Part shown: in pieces, positions 20,226 through 28,638 of the stretch
How the letters are laid out: each line of letters opens with the position of its first letter
How positions within the stretch are numbered: the first letter of the stretch is position 1
Assembly: GCF_025751575.1 (NCBI RefSeq)
Contig: NZ_JAOWLA010000022.1
Span: 1-36,690 of the forward strand
Direction of reading: 5' to 3'
Length of the DNA: 36,690 nucleotides
Origin: Albidovulum sediminicola
Lineage (GTDB): Bacteria; Pseudomonadota; Alphaproteobacteria; Rhodobacterales; Rhodobacteraceae
Notes under the pieces: generated by a model
Databases searched by the model: none
Told to the model about the DNA's origin: nothing
The model's input: the letters and a program-made list of their open reading frames with translations, nothing else
Position numbers and translations under genes: made by a program

Positions 20226-23136
20226 CCCCCTGCGGCCCGAGGCCGGCGGAGGCCGCCGCCAGGGCCGCCGCTGCCCCGGCGGCGAGCGGTTCCAGCCGCT
20301 CGAGTTCATCGCCGAGCGTGGCGCCCTCGCCGTCCCGCGCCTGCGTCTCGATCTGCTGAAGGCATGCGACGAGGTCCGGCAGCTCGAAATTGCCCGCCGC
20401 GCCCTTCATCCGGTGGGCAAGTGCTACCACGCGGTCAAGGTCCCGCGCCCCCACCGCCACCCGCAGACGTTCAAGATCGACTTCCAGCGTATCGAGAAAC
20501 AACTCGGCCACCGCAAGTGCCCGCGCGCCGCCCAGGTCCGACACCGCGCTTGCCAGCGGCCCGGCACCTTCATCGGACGGTTGCCAGTCACCGTCGCGCG
20601 GCGAGAGGAACACGCTCGGCCCCTGCCCCTCGGCGACGGAGGCGATGGCCGCAGCCAGCCGTTCGGGCGAAACGGGCTTTGCCACGAAACAGGTCATCCC
20701 CGCCGCGAGATGCGCGTCGATCTGGTCGCGCTGCACATGGGCCGAGATCCCGATCACCGGGATGTCGCGCAAGCCGGGCTCGTCAGAGGAGCGGATCCGC
20801 CGTGTCGCCTCAACCCCGCTGATGCCGGGCAGGTTCACATCCATCAGCACCAGATCGAACCGGCCTTCGCGAAGGCGCTCCAGCGCCTCTTCGCCGCTTG
20901 CGACGCATTCGGCGGTATGGCCCATCCGCTCAAGATAGCTTTGCGCCACCATCTGGTTGATCTGATGATCCTCCACCACCAGCGCGCGAAGCGCGTGTTC
21001 GGCGGCGGCGGGCCGCCAATCCTGGGCGGCGACTTCCAGGTCCTGTGCGTCCCCGATGGGAAACGCCACGCGAAGGGTAAAGATCGACCCCACATTCGGC
21101 GTGCTTTCGACGCTGAGCTGGCCCCCGATCACATCGGCGAACTTCCGGCTGATGGCGAGCCCCAGACCCGTGCCGCCATACTGGCGCGCGGTCTGGCTGT
21201 CTTCCTGCTCAAACGCATCGAAGATACGCTGGCGGGCGTCGGGTGCGATACCCTTGCCGGTATCGGACACCTCAAAGGCAAGGCGAACGCGCGCACCCTG
21301 CGTGCCAACCTGGCGCAGGCGAAGCACGATCTCCCCCTCCTGCGTGAATTTCAGGGCGTTGGAGGCCAGGTTGAAGAGGATCTGCCGCAGCTTTCCGGCA
21401 TCGCCCCTCAGGATATCCGGCACGTCCCCGGCGACATCGAGCCAAAGGGCAATGCCCTTTTCCTGCGCGCTGGGGCGAAGCACGCCGACGATGCCGCGCA
21501 GCATCTCTCCGACCGAGAAGGTCGAGATATCCTCGACGATCTCGCCGGACTGGAACTTCGAATAGTCGAGGATGTCATTCAGGATCGTCAGCAAGCTTTC
21601 GCCAGAGGATCGCGCGGCGCCCAGTTGGGAACGCTGCGTCTTGTCCAGCCCATCAAGCCGCAGATTGCGCAGCATCCCCAGCAGGCCGTTCATAGGGGTG
21701 CGGATCTCGTGGCTCATCATCGCCAGGAACTCGGATTTCGAGCGATCGGCCGTTTCGGCCTTGGCGCGCGCCTCTGCATGGGCGGCGACCTCTCCGCGCA
21801 GCTTGTCGGTCTGTTCGGCCACCAGCGCTTGCAATTCGCTCCGGTGGCGGCGCAGCTCCTCCTCGTTTCGGCGGCGGGCCGCTTCGAGTTCCCGGTTCGC
21901 GATGGCCTGCTTGCGGAAAATCTCGACCGCGCGTTCCATTCCCGCGATCTCGTCGCGCCCCGTCGGCACCACGGCCCGGTCGAGCCGCCCCGCCGCCAGT
22001 TTCGCCATTTGCGCCGACAGAAGGTCGATCCGGCGAGAGATGTTGCCCCGGATATAGAACCACAGGATTGCCACCGACATGATCAGCGCCAGACCGCTGG
22101 CCCAGGTGTTGCGCTGCTGCATGTTGCGCATGGCGGTCATGACCTCGAACATGGCGCTGACCGCGCCTTGCTGGGACCGGCGCGCCAGGACCTCGGCTGC
22201 CAGCCCCAGCGTCGCGGTCGACAGGCGGATGTCGGCCTGCCCCGCGGCGATGCGCTTTCGCAGATCGAGGATGGCGTCGGACGCGGCAATGATGCTGTCC
22301 TGCGGATGCCCGGTGACGGTCAGCTTCCGGATGGTGGCAAGAAGCGTCTGCGCCTGTTCCGCGCGACCGGGGTCCCGGATGGCCGCGATCCGGCGCTGCA
22401 TGATGTCGGTTTGCACCTGCACCCGGTCGCGCATCTCCGCCAGTCCTTCGTGGTCGGCAATGCCGGGGATCTGGTTCAGGCTGAGCCCCACCTCCGCCGT
22501 CAGCGACCGAAGCTCGAACATCAGCCCCAGTTGGAACAGGTCCACCTCGATCAGCTTGTCCAGCGTATCCAGCCGCTCGTCGCGCACCGTGCCGGCCCCA
22601 TCAAGCTCATAAAGGTTGGAAATGACGGCCGAGGTCCCCATCTGCGCGTTGGCGACCAGCGTGTCGGCCATGTCCAGAAGCTGCGTCGTCGCCGCCAACG
22701 CCTCTTGCAACCCAAGATCGCGATGCGCCGACAGCGCGATCCGGTTGCGCACCAGTTCGTCGAGAACGGCGATGTTGCCCTGAACCCCATCGATCGCGCG
22801 GGCCAGGTCGCCGGTGCCCGCGCCATTCGCCTCGACATAGCGTTCCAGCCGCTGCTTCAGCGCCTCGACCTGGCCGTGCAGATAGGCGGCACGGTCCCGG
22901 CGGTCGTCCTCCACGGTCACGGCGGCCAGTTCCGGCGCGACGGCGACGATCCGCGCGCTTTCCACCGCAAAGCGCTGCATTTCGGCCAGGGCGGGGATGG
23001 TGCTTTCGAAAACCTCCGACTGGCCCTCGGCGACATCGCGCAACTCGAACCAGCCAAGGGCGCCGGTCAGCGCCGGCAGCCCGGCGATCGCCAGGAAGGC
23101 GAGCAAAAGACGCCTGCCCAGGCTCGTGACCCTCAC
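20206..23136 (-). CDS. torS: Hybrid sensor kinase TorS
   Basis: A 976-residue tripartite sensor. Membrane helix 1 is at about 9-30 and a large periplasmic, mostly helical sensor at about 31-343. Membrane helix 2 is at about 345-363, HAMP at about 364-416, and a coiled linker follows. HisKA has His476 in AMMSHEIRTPMNG. The HATPase has the N-box NLASNALKF and GGTGLGLAIS. The receiver domain has Asp766 in LMDVNLPG. A C-terminal Hpt domain has His908 in LAHRMKGAAGNFEL. This is the His-Asp-His order of E. coli TorS, feeding TorR. The start is GTG at 23136 with GGGGAAGGGC upstream. TorT, encoded divergently, would dock on the periplasmic domain. Confidence 0.92.
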   Translation of the reverse strand: MRVTSLGRRLLLAFLAIAGLPALTGALGWFELRDVAEGQSEVFESTIPALAEMQRFAVESARIVAVAPELAAVTVEDDRRDRAAYLHGQVEALKQRLERYVEANGAGTGDLARAIDGVQGNIAVLDELVRNRIALSAHRDLGLQEALAATTQLLDMADTLVANAQMGTSAVISNLYELDGAGTVRDERLDTLDKLIEVDLFQLGLMFELRSLTAEVGLSLNQIPGIADHEGLAEMRDRVQVQTDIMQRRIAAIRDPGRAEQAQTLLATIRKLTVTGHPQDSIIAASDAILDLRKRIAAGQADIRLSTATLGLAAEVLARRSQQGAVSAMFEVMTAMRNMQQRNTWASGLALIMSVAILWFYIRGNISRRIDLLSAQMAKLAAGRLDRAVVPTGRDEIAGMERAVEIFRKQAIANRELEAARRRNEEELRRHRSELQALVAEQTDKLRGEVAAHAEARAKAETADRSKSEFLAMMSHEIRTPMNGLLGMLRNLRLDGLDKTQRSQLGAARSSGESLLTILNDILDYSKFQSGEIVEDISTFSVGEMLRGIVGVLRPSAQEKGIALWLDVAGDVPDILRGDAGKLRQILFNLASNALKFTQEGEIVLRLRQVGTQGARVRLAFEVSDTGKGIAPDARQRIFDAFEQEDSQTARQYGGTGLGLAISRKFADVIGGQLSVESTPNVGSIFTLRVAFPIGDAQDLEVAAQDWRPAAAEHALRALVVEDHQINQMVAQSYLERMGHTAECVASGEEALERLREGRFDLVLMDVNLPGISGVEATRRIRSSDEPGLRDIPVIGISAHVQRDQIDAHLAAGMTCFVAKPVSPERLAAAIASVAEGQGPSVFLSPRDGDWQPSDEGAGPLASAVSDLGGARALAVAELFLDTLEVDLERLRVAVGARDLDRVVALAHRMKGAAGNFELPDLVACLQQIETQARDGEGATLGDELERLEPLAAGAAAALAAASAGLGPQGATGAVR

Positions 23137-23226
23137 GCCCTTCCCCCTTCGCCGCGATCCAACGGTGCGCTTGGTGCTTGCATGGCCGTGATGCTATACA
23201 GCTTTGCGCCCAATGGTGGAAAAAAC

Positions 23227-24270
23227 ATGCTCAGGTTCCTTCTCGCCCTTCTGCTGCCTTGGCCCCTGCTGGCCGGTGCCGAAAATTGGCAGATCGAATA
23301 TCGGGACCCGCCCTTCGACTTTTCCCGGCCGGCGCATATCGCGGATTACACGCCGCTGGAACATGCCGCGCAGGCCTGGCGCTTTTGCGTGGCCTATCCC
23401 CATCTGAAGGACGCTTACTGGCTGTCCGTGAACTACGGCATGGTGGAGGAGGCCCGCCGCCTTGGCGTGACGTTCCATCTGGTCGAGGCGGGCGGCTACC
23501 CCAACCTCGACCGTCAGAAGGAACAGATCGAAGACTGCGTGGCCCAGGGTGCCGACGGGCTGATCGTCGGCACGGTGTCCTTCGAAGGCCTGAGCGACGT
23601 TCTGGAGCGTATCGCCCAGACGATCCCGGTGATCGCCAGCGTCAACGACATCGCCGACCGCGGCATCACCGCGAAAATCGGCGTATCCTGGTTTGACATG
23701 GGCGCGGCGGCGGGCCGCGTCGTGGCCGAGGCACATCCCGCGGGAAGCGATCCGGTCCGCGTCGCCTGGTTTCCGGGACCCGACGGGGCGGGCTGGGTGC
23801 GTTTCGTCGATGCGGGCTTCCGCGCGGCGCTGCGCGGCAGTTCCGCCGAAATCGTCGATACCGCCTACGGCGACACCGGCCTCGAAATCCAGGTCCGGCT
23901 TGTCGAGACCGCTCTCGAGGCGCATCCGGACATCGATTACATCGTCGGCAGCGCGCCGACCGCCGAAGCCGCGGTGTCGATCCTGCGGGCCCGCGGGCTT
24001 GAGGGGCGCATTCGCATCGTCTCGGACTACATGACACATGCGGTGATGCGGGGGCTGCAGCGCGGCAAGATCATCGCCGCGCCGACGGACTTTCCAGTGT
24101 TCCAAGGGCGGCTCTCGATCGAGATGGCGGTGCGGGCCGTGGAAGGGCAGCTCGCGTTTGCGCACGCCGGCCCCGGCATCGCGCTTGTCCGGGCAGGTTC
24201 CGCGAGCGCGGCGCGGGCGACGGAATCCTTCGCGCCTGCAAGCTTCGTTCCGGTCTTCGACCTCGAATGA
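23227..24270 (+). CDS. torT: Periplasmic TMAO-sensing binding protein TorT
   Basis: A 347-residue periplasmic binding protein, close in size to E. coli TorT (342). The ATG at 23227 gives a short Sec signal peptide (LLALLLPWPLLAGA-ENW). An upstream ATG at 23182 would add 15 residues. TorT-like blocks are AHIADYTPLEHA, YPHLKDAYWLSVNYGMVEEA, GGYPNLDRQKEQIEDCVAQG, NDIADRGITAKIGVSWFDMG and the C-terminal PTDFPVFQGRLSIEMAVRA. In enterobacteria TorT binds TMAO and presents it to TorS. It is divergent from torS with a 90-base gap. No torCAD reductase genes are in the window. Confidence 0.9.
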   Translation: MLRFLLALLLPWPLLAGAENWQIEYRDPPFDFSRPAHIADYTPLEHAAQAWRFCVAYPHLKDAYWLSVNYGMVEEARRLGVTFHLVEAGGYPNLDRQKEQIEDCVAQGADGLIVGTVSFEGLSDVLERIAQTIPVIASVNDIADRGITAKIGVSWFDMGAAAGRVVAEAHPAGSDPVRVAWFPGPDGAGWVRFVDAGFRAALRGSSAEIVDTAYGDTGLEIQVRLVETALEAHPDIDYIVGSAPTAEAAVSILRARGLEGRIRIVSDYMTHAVMRGLQRGKIIAAPTDFPVFQGRLSIEMAVRAVEGQLAFAHAGPGIALVRAGSASAARATESFAPASFVPVFDLE

Positions 24271-24355
24271 AAGGCGGCGTTGCCCCGGTCGTCTTTGCAG
24301 ATATAACTGGTGCCCAGGCCGGACCTGACACGCGCCCAGCCTGCCAAGAACCCTG

Positions 24356-24877
24356 ATGCAAGCCCATAATAACATGTACGAAACCAACCCGTCGGCCCCA
24401 ACGCCACCCGCCCCGATCGCGATCCGGCGCGAAAGCCCGCTTTCGCCCGACCTGTCTCTCCTGATGGCGCGGCACACGGCGGCCATGCACGCCGACACGC
24501 CCCCCGAAAGCATCCATATGCTGGACGCCACCGCCCTTGCCGTGCCGGGGATCGACTTCTTCGTGATGCGAGAGCCGGATGGCCGCCCGCTGGGAATGGG
24601 CGCCCTCAAGCGGCTTTCGGACGACCACGCGGAAATCAAGTCGATGCATATCCTCGCAGAGACGCGCGGGCGCGGACTGGCCCAGGCGATGCTGGCCCAT
24701 CTGCTTGAGGCGGCCCGCAGGGCAGGTTTCACCCGGCTCAGCCTGGAAACCGGATCGCAACCCGCCTTCGCCCCGGCGCGCGCGCTTTACGCCCGCGCGG
24801 GGTTCCAGCAATGTCCACCGTTCGAAGGCTATTGCGAAGACCCGAGCAGCGTCTTCATGACGCTTCGGCTTGCGTGA
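24356..24877 (+). CDS. GNAT-family N-acetyltransferase
   Basis: A 173-residue GNAT protein. The acetyl-CoA-binding motif is seen as IKSMHILAETRGRGLAQAML near residues 93-112 (R-G-R-G-x-A pyrophosphate loop). The C-terminal LYARAGFQQCPPFEGYCEDPSSVFM is the usual YxxxGF block. The wording resembles YsnE/PhiT-like small-molecule acetyltransferases. The substrate is unknown. ATG at 24356 and 24374 are both possible starts; neither has a strong ribosome site. It lies just upstream of tRNA-Arg and is not obviously part of an operon. Confidence 0.85.
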   Translation: MQAHNNMYETNPSAPTPPAPIAIRRESPLSPDLSLLMARHTAAMHADTPPESIHMLDATALAVPGIDFFVMREPDGRPLGMGALKRLSDDHAEIKSMHILAETRGRGLAQAMLAHLLEAARRAGFTRLSLETGSQPAFAPARALYARAGFQQCPPFEGYCEDPSSVFMTLRLA

Positions 24878-24906
24878 CGGCGCGGTCTGGCGCAAAAGGA
24901 AAACAC

Positions 24907-24983
24907 GGTCCCGTAGCTCAGCTGGATAGAGCAGCTGCCTTCTAAGCAGCGGGTCGGGGGTTCGAGTCCTCCCGGGATCGCCA
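24907..24983 (+). tRNA. tRNA-Arg (anticodon TCT)
   Basis: A 77-base cloverleaf. The acceptor GGTCCCG pairs with CGGGATC, the D-arm is GCTC/GAGC, and the anticodon arm GCTGC-CTTCTAA-GCAGC has anticodon TCT. The T-arm loop is TTCGAGT, the discriminator is G and the CCA end is encoded. It reads AGA/AGG arginine codons, which are rare in this GC-rich DNA. Confidence 0.96.
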
Positions 24984-25402
24984 AAAAATCCCTCTCTCCC
25001 GCGCCGATCAATCGAACAACCTGCTCCGTCAGGCGAGGGCACGAATCATAACGCGTCGCCGCTTGCACGAACGGCCCCGGCAAGGGCGCCGAGATCGCAG
25101 GCCACCCGCCCTGATTGCATACCAACCCCGAACGCTCCGCCAAAGTAGCGCCTCGCGGCACCTGCTGCTCCGCGGCTTCGGCAAGCTTTTGCCTAACTTT
25201 ATCGGCCCTCCCACAACAATCACGCAACCTCGGCAACAATATGATCAGACCCAGGTAATTGTCGCGCAACTTATCGCCTGTCGCCTTTTTTAGGCCCAGA
25301 TATTGCCCCGGAAATGCTCGCGATGGGGGTATCTTGTATCTAGAATCGTTGAACACCATCCAAGCGCGGCTGGATCGCGCCTAACGAGCAAGGAACCGAA
25401 CG
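24984..25402. other. Intergenic region after tRNA-Arg, no convincing gene
   Basis: About 420 bases, less GC-rich than the neighbours. On the minus strand a frame is open from 25359 through to and across the tRNA. Its first part (GLKKATGDKLRDNYLGLIIL...) reads like an amphipathic peptide but uses codons rare in this genome (TTG, AGG, GTT). Its tail is the well-known false translation of tRNA antisense. It may be a remnant of mobile DNA next to the tRNA. An AAGGA at 25390-25394 serves the next gene. Confidence 0.4.
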
Positions 25403-26275
25403 ATGGATAGATCTGAACGCAAGCAAGGCTCCAGGCTGACGGCCCTTCTTTCGTGCTGCGCGCTGGCCCTGGTTTTGACGGCAGCCCCAGGCTTTGGCCC
25501 CTTCACGGGCGACGGCTGGGACGGCGCGGCCCTCGCCAAGTCGGAAAACGGCGGCGGCAATGGGAATGGCGGCGGCAACGGCAACGGCGGAAACAACGGC
25601 AAGGGCGGCGAGAAGAGCAGTAAAGGCAAATCCTCGTCGGCGAAGGGCAAGTCGGCCAAGGCCGCAGCGACCGAAGACGGCACGCTGACGCCCAGCCAGA
25701 AGGGCAAGTGGAATGCCATGAATGCCAGCCCGCAGGCGCTCGCGGCCCATATCGCCAACGGGAACTTCAACGGCACGATCGGCGCGCTGGCACAGCTCAA
25801 TCTCGCCGCGAAGGCGGCCAGCGGCGTTGAACTCTCGCCGGAGGAGATGGCGGCGCTGGAAGGCATGGTCAGCACCGACGGCATCGAGGTCAGCGATGAC
25901 GAGGTCGTCGATGCCCTGAACGACGCGGCTGCGAAGGCCGGTGTAGACGCCTCTTGGTCGGTGACCGAAGAGGGAATTGGTTGTGAAGGTGACGGCTGCC
26001 CGAACGACGAAGAAACCGAGGGTGCGACCCAAGCTGCGATTGACGGCACGCGCAGCGACCTTGAGCTTCAGGAAGCCTACGACCAGTTCCTCGATGAGTC
26101 CAAGGCGCGCATCGTAGAAGAGTCGAACAAGCCTCTGGGCACTGACGAGTTAGAACAGCTGTTCGACGAGATGGGCGCAAAGTGGGACGTGGATATCACC
26201 CCCGAAGAGCCCGCACCGGACGCGTCGGCCGCCGAGGGCGAAGCGGAGACCCCGCCCGCCGAAGAAGGGGCCTGA
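25403..26275 (+). CDS. Exported Gly/Asn-rich, low-complexity protein of unknown function
   Basis: A 290-residue protein with a signal peptide (residues 1-46 at most; hydrophobic core LLSCCALALVLTAAP). A repetitive Gly/Asn stretch (49-68) is followed by a Ser/Lys-rich linker (69-85). A more ordered region contains WNAMNASPQALAAHIANGNF and NGTIGALAQL near 104-131. The C-terminal half is strongly acidic, with a Cys pair (GCEGDGC) near 193-198, and the tail is Pro/Glu/Ala-rich. The NASPQALAAHI-type block recurs in exported proteins of Rhodobacteraceae (recollection), but no function is known to me. The start ATG has AAGGA upstream. It appears monocistronic, ending at a terminator. Confidence 0.8.
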   Translation: MDRSERKQGSRLTALLSCCALALVLTAAPGFGPFTGDGWDGAALAKSENGGGNGNGGGNGNGGNNGKGGEKSSKGKSSSAKGKSAKAAATEDGTLTPSQKGKWNAMNASPQALAAHIANGNFNGTIGALAQLNLAAKAASGVELSPEEMAALEGMVSTDGIEVSDDEVVDALNDAAAKAGVDASWSVTEEGIGCEGDGCPNDEETEGATQAAIDGTRSDLELQEAYDQFLDESKARIVEESNKPLGTDELEQLFDEMGAKWDVDITPEEPAPDASAAEGEAETPPAEEGA

Positions 26276-26310
26276 TCGAAAGCACCCGAGGCTTACGGCA
26301 AGATATCAGA

Positions 26311-26340
26311 ACGGGCGGCCAAGGCCGCCCGTTTCCTTTT
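26311..26340 (+). terminator. Rho-independent terminator after the Gly/Asn-rich protein
   Basis: ACGGGCGGCC (26311-26320), two-base centre, GGCCGCCCGT (26323-26332), then TTCCTTTT. The stem is strong and the trailing T-run marks the plus strand. It lies 35 bases after the stop codon. Confidence 0.85.
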
Positions 26341-26393
26341 CCCGCGCCCCTGACAATCCACCAGCCTCGCCCCGGTCCAGCAGGCGCAACGCC

Positions 26394-27683
26394 CTACCCT
26401 CCGCTCGGCCTCGGCCCGGAGGCAAGTGCCAGAATGCGGTCGGCGGCCAGATCGGCACCCGAACGCGCCTGCATCACTGTGGCATTCGACGCCAGGCGTT
26501 CGCGCATTGCCCGGTCGCCGAACATCTCCCGGATGGTCGTGATCAACATCTCCTCGGTCCAGTCCGCCCGGTGGAGCTTTCGCCCGGTGCCGGTTTCGAC
26601 CGCCCGCGTCGCGTTGTCGTGCCCGTCCCAGCCATGAGGCAGGATCAGCGACGGCACCCCGTGGTAGAGCGCCTCGCATAGACCGCTGTTTCCCCCGTGA
26701 TGGATGAAGAGGTCCGCCATCGCCAGGACCGAGGGCTGGGGATACCAGCCATCCAGATGCACGTTGTCAGGCACGCCTCGATAAGCGTCGCGCCACGCGC
26801 CCACATGAACGATAAAACGCGCGCGCATCTTGCCGAAAACCGCGATCATTCGCTGCATTAGCGCGACATCCAGGGCGCCGAGGCTCCCGAAGGAGACATA
26901 GATCAATGGTCCCTGCCGGTTGCCGAAGCTAGGCAGGTCGAAGGGCCCCTCGTGCCGCACCGCCCCCTCAAGATGGGTGAAACGCCCGGGATCGAGCGGC
27001 CGGGCGCGGTCGTGGCGCAGGACCGAGGGCGTCAGAAGCAAGTTCAGATCCGGCGACGTCTCCAGGAACTGCCCTGGCGGCAGCGGGGCAAGGCCCGCGG
27101 CGGCGCGGAAACGGCTATACCGGCCATGCGCGGGCGCTATGGCCTTGAGATATCTCGAAATAAAGGCCGCGCGCCCTTCCCGGTCGCCGGTCGCAAGGCC
27201 CGAGCAATGGGGCGGGATCGCGTCGTCCGGGATCTCGGTTTCGGCACCCGAGACGATCCGCACCCAAGGGCAGCCCGCCCGCGCAATCGCGGGGAACATC
27301 ACTACGTTGTCGAGCACCACCGTATCGGGTCGCAGCCGCGTCAGAAGGGCCGCCAAAGGAGCCTCCGCCCCGATCGCCGTCTCCACGATCGCCTCCCAGG
27401 TGGGGGCGACATAGGTTTCGATCTGGTCGATGGGCGACAGATTGAGATGCGGCAAATGGCGGCGGCCGAACGCGCGCCAGTCCTCATCCGCGGGCAGCGG
27501 CGCGCCAAGGGGCAGGCAGTACTCCTGAAAGCCGTAATCGGCGAAGATGCCGTTGAACCCCGGAGGGCAGATGAAGACCGGCCGGGCGCCGCGCGTCCTC
27601 AGGGCGTTTGCGATGCCGACACAGGTCAGCGCCGCGCCAAATCCGGCCTCCGGGAAGAAGGCGATGACGGGCGCATCAGCCAT
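26394..27683 (-). CDS. GT1-family (UGT/MGT-like) glycosyltransferase
   Basis: A 429-residue GT-B enzyme of the macrolide/UDP-glucuronosyl transferase type. The N-terminal acceptor domain begins PVIAFFPEAGFGAALTCVGIANALRTRG. The C-terminal donor domain has IYVSFGSLGALD, HLDGWYPQPSVLAMADLFI and the donor signature HHGGNSGLCEALYHGVPSLILPHGWDGHDNA (about residues 325-355). The acceptor may be a lipid, carotenoid or other small molecule; the sequence does not say. Its ATG at 27683 overlaps the end of gntR by eight bases, so it is co-transcribed with and probably controlled by that regulator. Confidence 0.88.
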   Translation of the reverse strand: MADAPVIAFFPEAGFGAALTCVGIANALRTRGARPVFICPPGFNGIFADYGFQEYCLPLGAPLPADEDWRAFGRRHLPHLNLSPIDQIETYVAPTWEAIVETAIGAEAPLAALLTRLRPDTVVLDNVVMFPAIARAGCPWVRIVSGAETEIPDDAIPPHCSGLATGDREGRAAFISRYLKAIAPAHGRYSRFRAAAGLAPLPPGQFLETSPDLNLLLTPSVLRHDRARPLDPGRFTHLEGAVRHEGPFDLPSFGNRQGPLIYVSFGSLGALDVALMQRMIAVFGKMRARFIVHVGAWRDAYRGVPDNVHLDGWYPQPSVLAMADLFIHHGGNSGLCEALYHGVPSLILPHGWDGHDNATRAVETGTGRKLHRADWTEEMLITTIREMFGDRAMRERLASNATVMQARSGADLAADRILALASGPRPSGG

Positions 27684-28638
27684 CGCTCCCCCCAGCCATG
27701 CCCGGCTTGGGGAGCGGTGGGGCGCCCCGGCTGGCCGCCCGCGGTCGGCTATCTTGCGACAGCCGCAGATGAACGCGCAGCAGATCGGCCGCCACGTCGA
27801 AGCGGCCTGCCTCCATTTGATCAAGAATTCCAATATGTTCGAGCATTGCCTGGCGCTGCCGCACAGGGTTTACCCACCGCGTGGCGCCGGGAAGTTCGTG
27901 CATCCTCAAGTGTTGCGCCAGGGTCTCTGCGACAAAACGGTTGGCCGCGCCGCGCGCTATCAGCCCATGGAACTCGGTATCCAGCGCCTGAAAATCCTTC
28001 GGGTCCAGCCCTTCATCAGGGCGGTTCAGGAAGGCTGTCATCGCCGCGCGCGATCCGGCGGCCCGGTCCGGGTCCAGCCGGAACCCCGGGGCGGAAAGCG
28101 CCTGCGGCTCCAGCAGCAGGCGGAACTCATGACTATCGGCCTGCGACGCGGGGGCATGCGGGAGAGACGTGAAAACCCAAGCCTGCCCCGGCGCACGGAC
28201 CAGCAGACCATCTTCGGCCAGCCGGGCCACCGCCTTGGTCACGGCGGATCGCGCGCAGCCGTAGCGCCGCATCAGCGCACCCACCGATACGGAGTCATCA
28301 AGGCGCCGCGCCGCCCGGTCGCGCAGGATGCGCCCCGCGAGATCCGCGTCGCTCGCCCCCGGGGGAGGCCCGGCGAGCGGCGACGTGGGCAGGAAATCAG
28401 GCGAAAGGCGGTAGCCCGAAGCGGCCTCGTGCTGGGCAAACCCCTGATCGACCAGAAGATCGAGCGCGGCGCGCACAGGCGTGCGGGATACCTTGCAGGC
28501 CCGTGCCAGCGCCTGTTCCGGCAACCGCGCGCCCGGCCCCAGCCCACGTTCGCGGACATGGTCCAGGATCCTTTGCGCAAGCTCTCGATGGCTTGCGCGG
28601 GGGCGACCGTTACGACTCGGCGTCGCGTTCAACTCCAT
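27676..28638 (-). CDS. GntR-family regulator with two winged-helix segments and an FCD domain
   Basis: A 320-residue protein from the ATG at 28638; an upstream start at 28671 is possible. The first winged-helix segment (LAQRILDHVRERGLGPGARLPEQALARACKVSRTPVRAALDLLVDQGF) is a standard GntR reader head. A second wHTH-like segment follows (LAGRILRDRAARRLDDSVSVGALMRRYGCARSAVTKAVARLAEDGLL). The C-terminal FCD domain keeps likely metal ligands: Asp in LDTEFH, and His in EFHG, MLEHIGIL and LLRVHL. Typical FadR/FCD proteins are about 230 residues with one head, so this one is enlarged. The GT1 gene overlaps its stop. A perfect palindrome lies 54 bases upstream. The likely targets are itself and perhaps the divergent BMP operon. 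Confidence 0.87.
   Translation of the reverse strand: MELNATPSRNGRPRASHRELAQRILDHVRERGLGPGARLPEQALARACKVSRTPVRAALDLLVDQGFAQHEAASGYRLSPDFLPTSPLAGPPPGASDADLAGRILRDRAARRLDDSVSVGALMRRYGCARSAVTKAVARLAEDGLLVRAPGQAWVFTSLPHAPASQADSHEFRLLLEPQALSAPGFRLDPDRAAGSRAAMTAFLNRPDEGLDPKDFQALDTEFHGLIARGAANRFVAETLAQHLRMHELPGATRWVNPVRQRQAMLEHIGILDQMEAGRFDVAADLLRVHLRLSQDSRPRAASRGAPPLPKPGMAGGSDG

Noticed and set aside
20413-23226. Very long plus-strand open frame opposite torS
   Set aside because: It is the antisense shadow of torS in GC-rich DNA; only its last part, from about 23227, is the real torT.
24829-25359. Minus-strand frame across tRNA-Arg as a gene
   Set aside because: Its C-terminal part (IPGGLEPPTRCLEGSC) is the classic artefact of translating tRNA antisense; codon use is atypical and no ribosome site is evident.
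25543-25640. Possible tandem DNA repeat or CRISPR-like array in the GGC/AAC-rich stretch
   Set aside because: It is a short low-complexity coding repeat for Gly/Asn; there are no spacers or regular repeat units. No CRISPR array was seen in the window.
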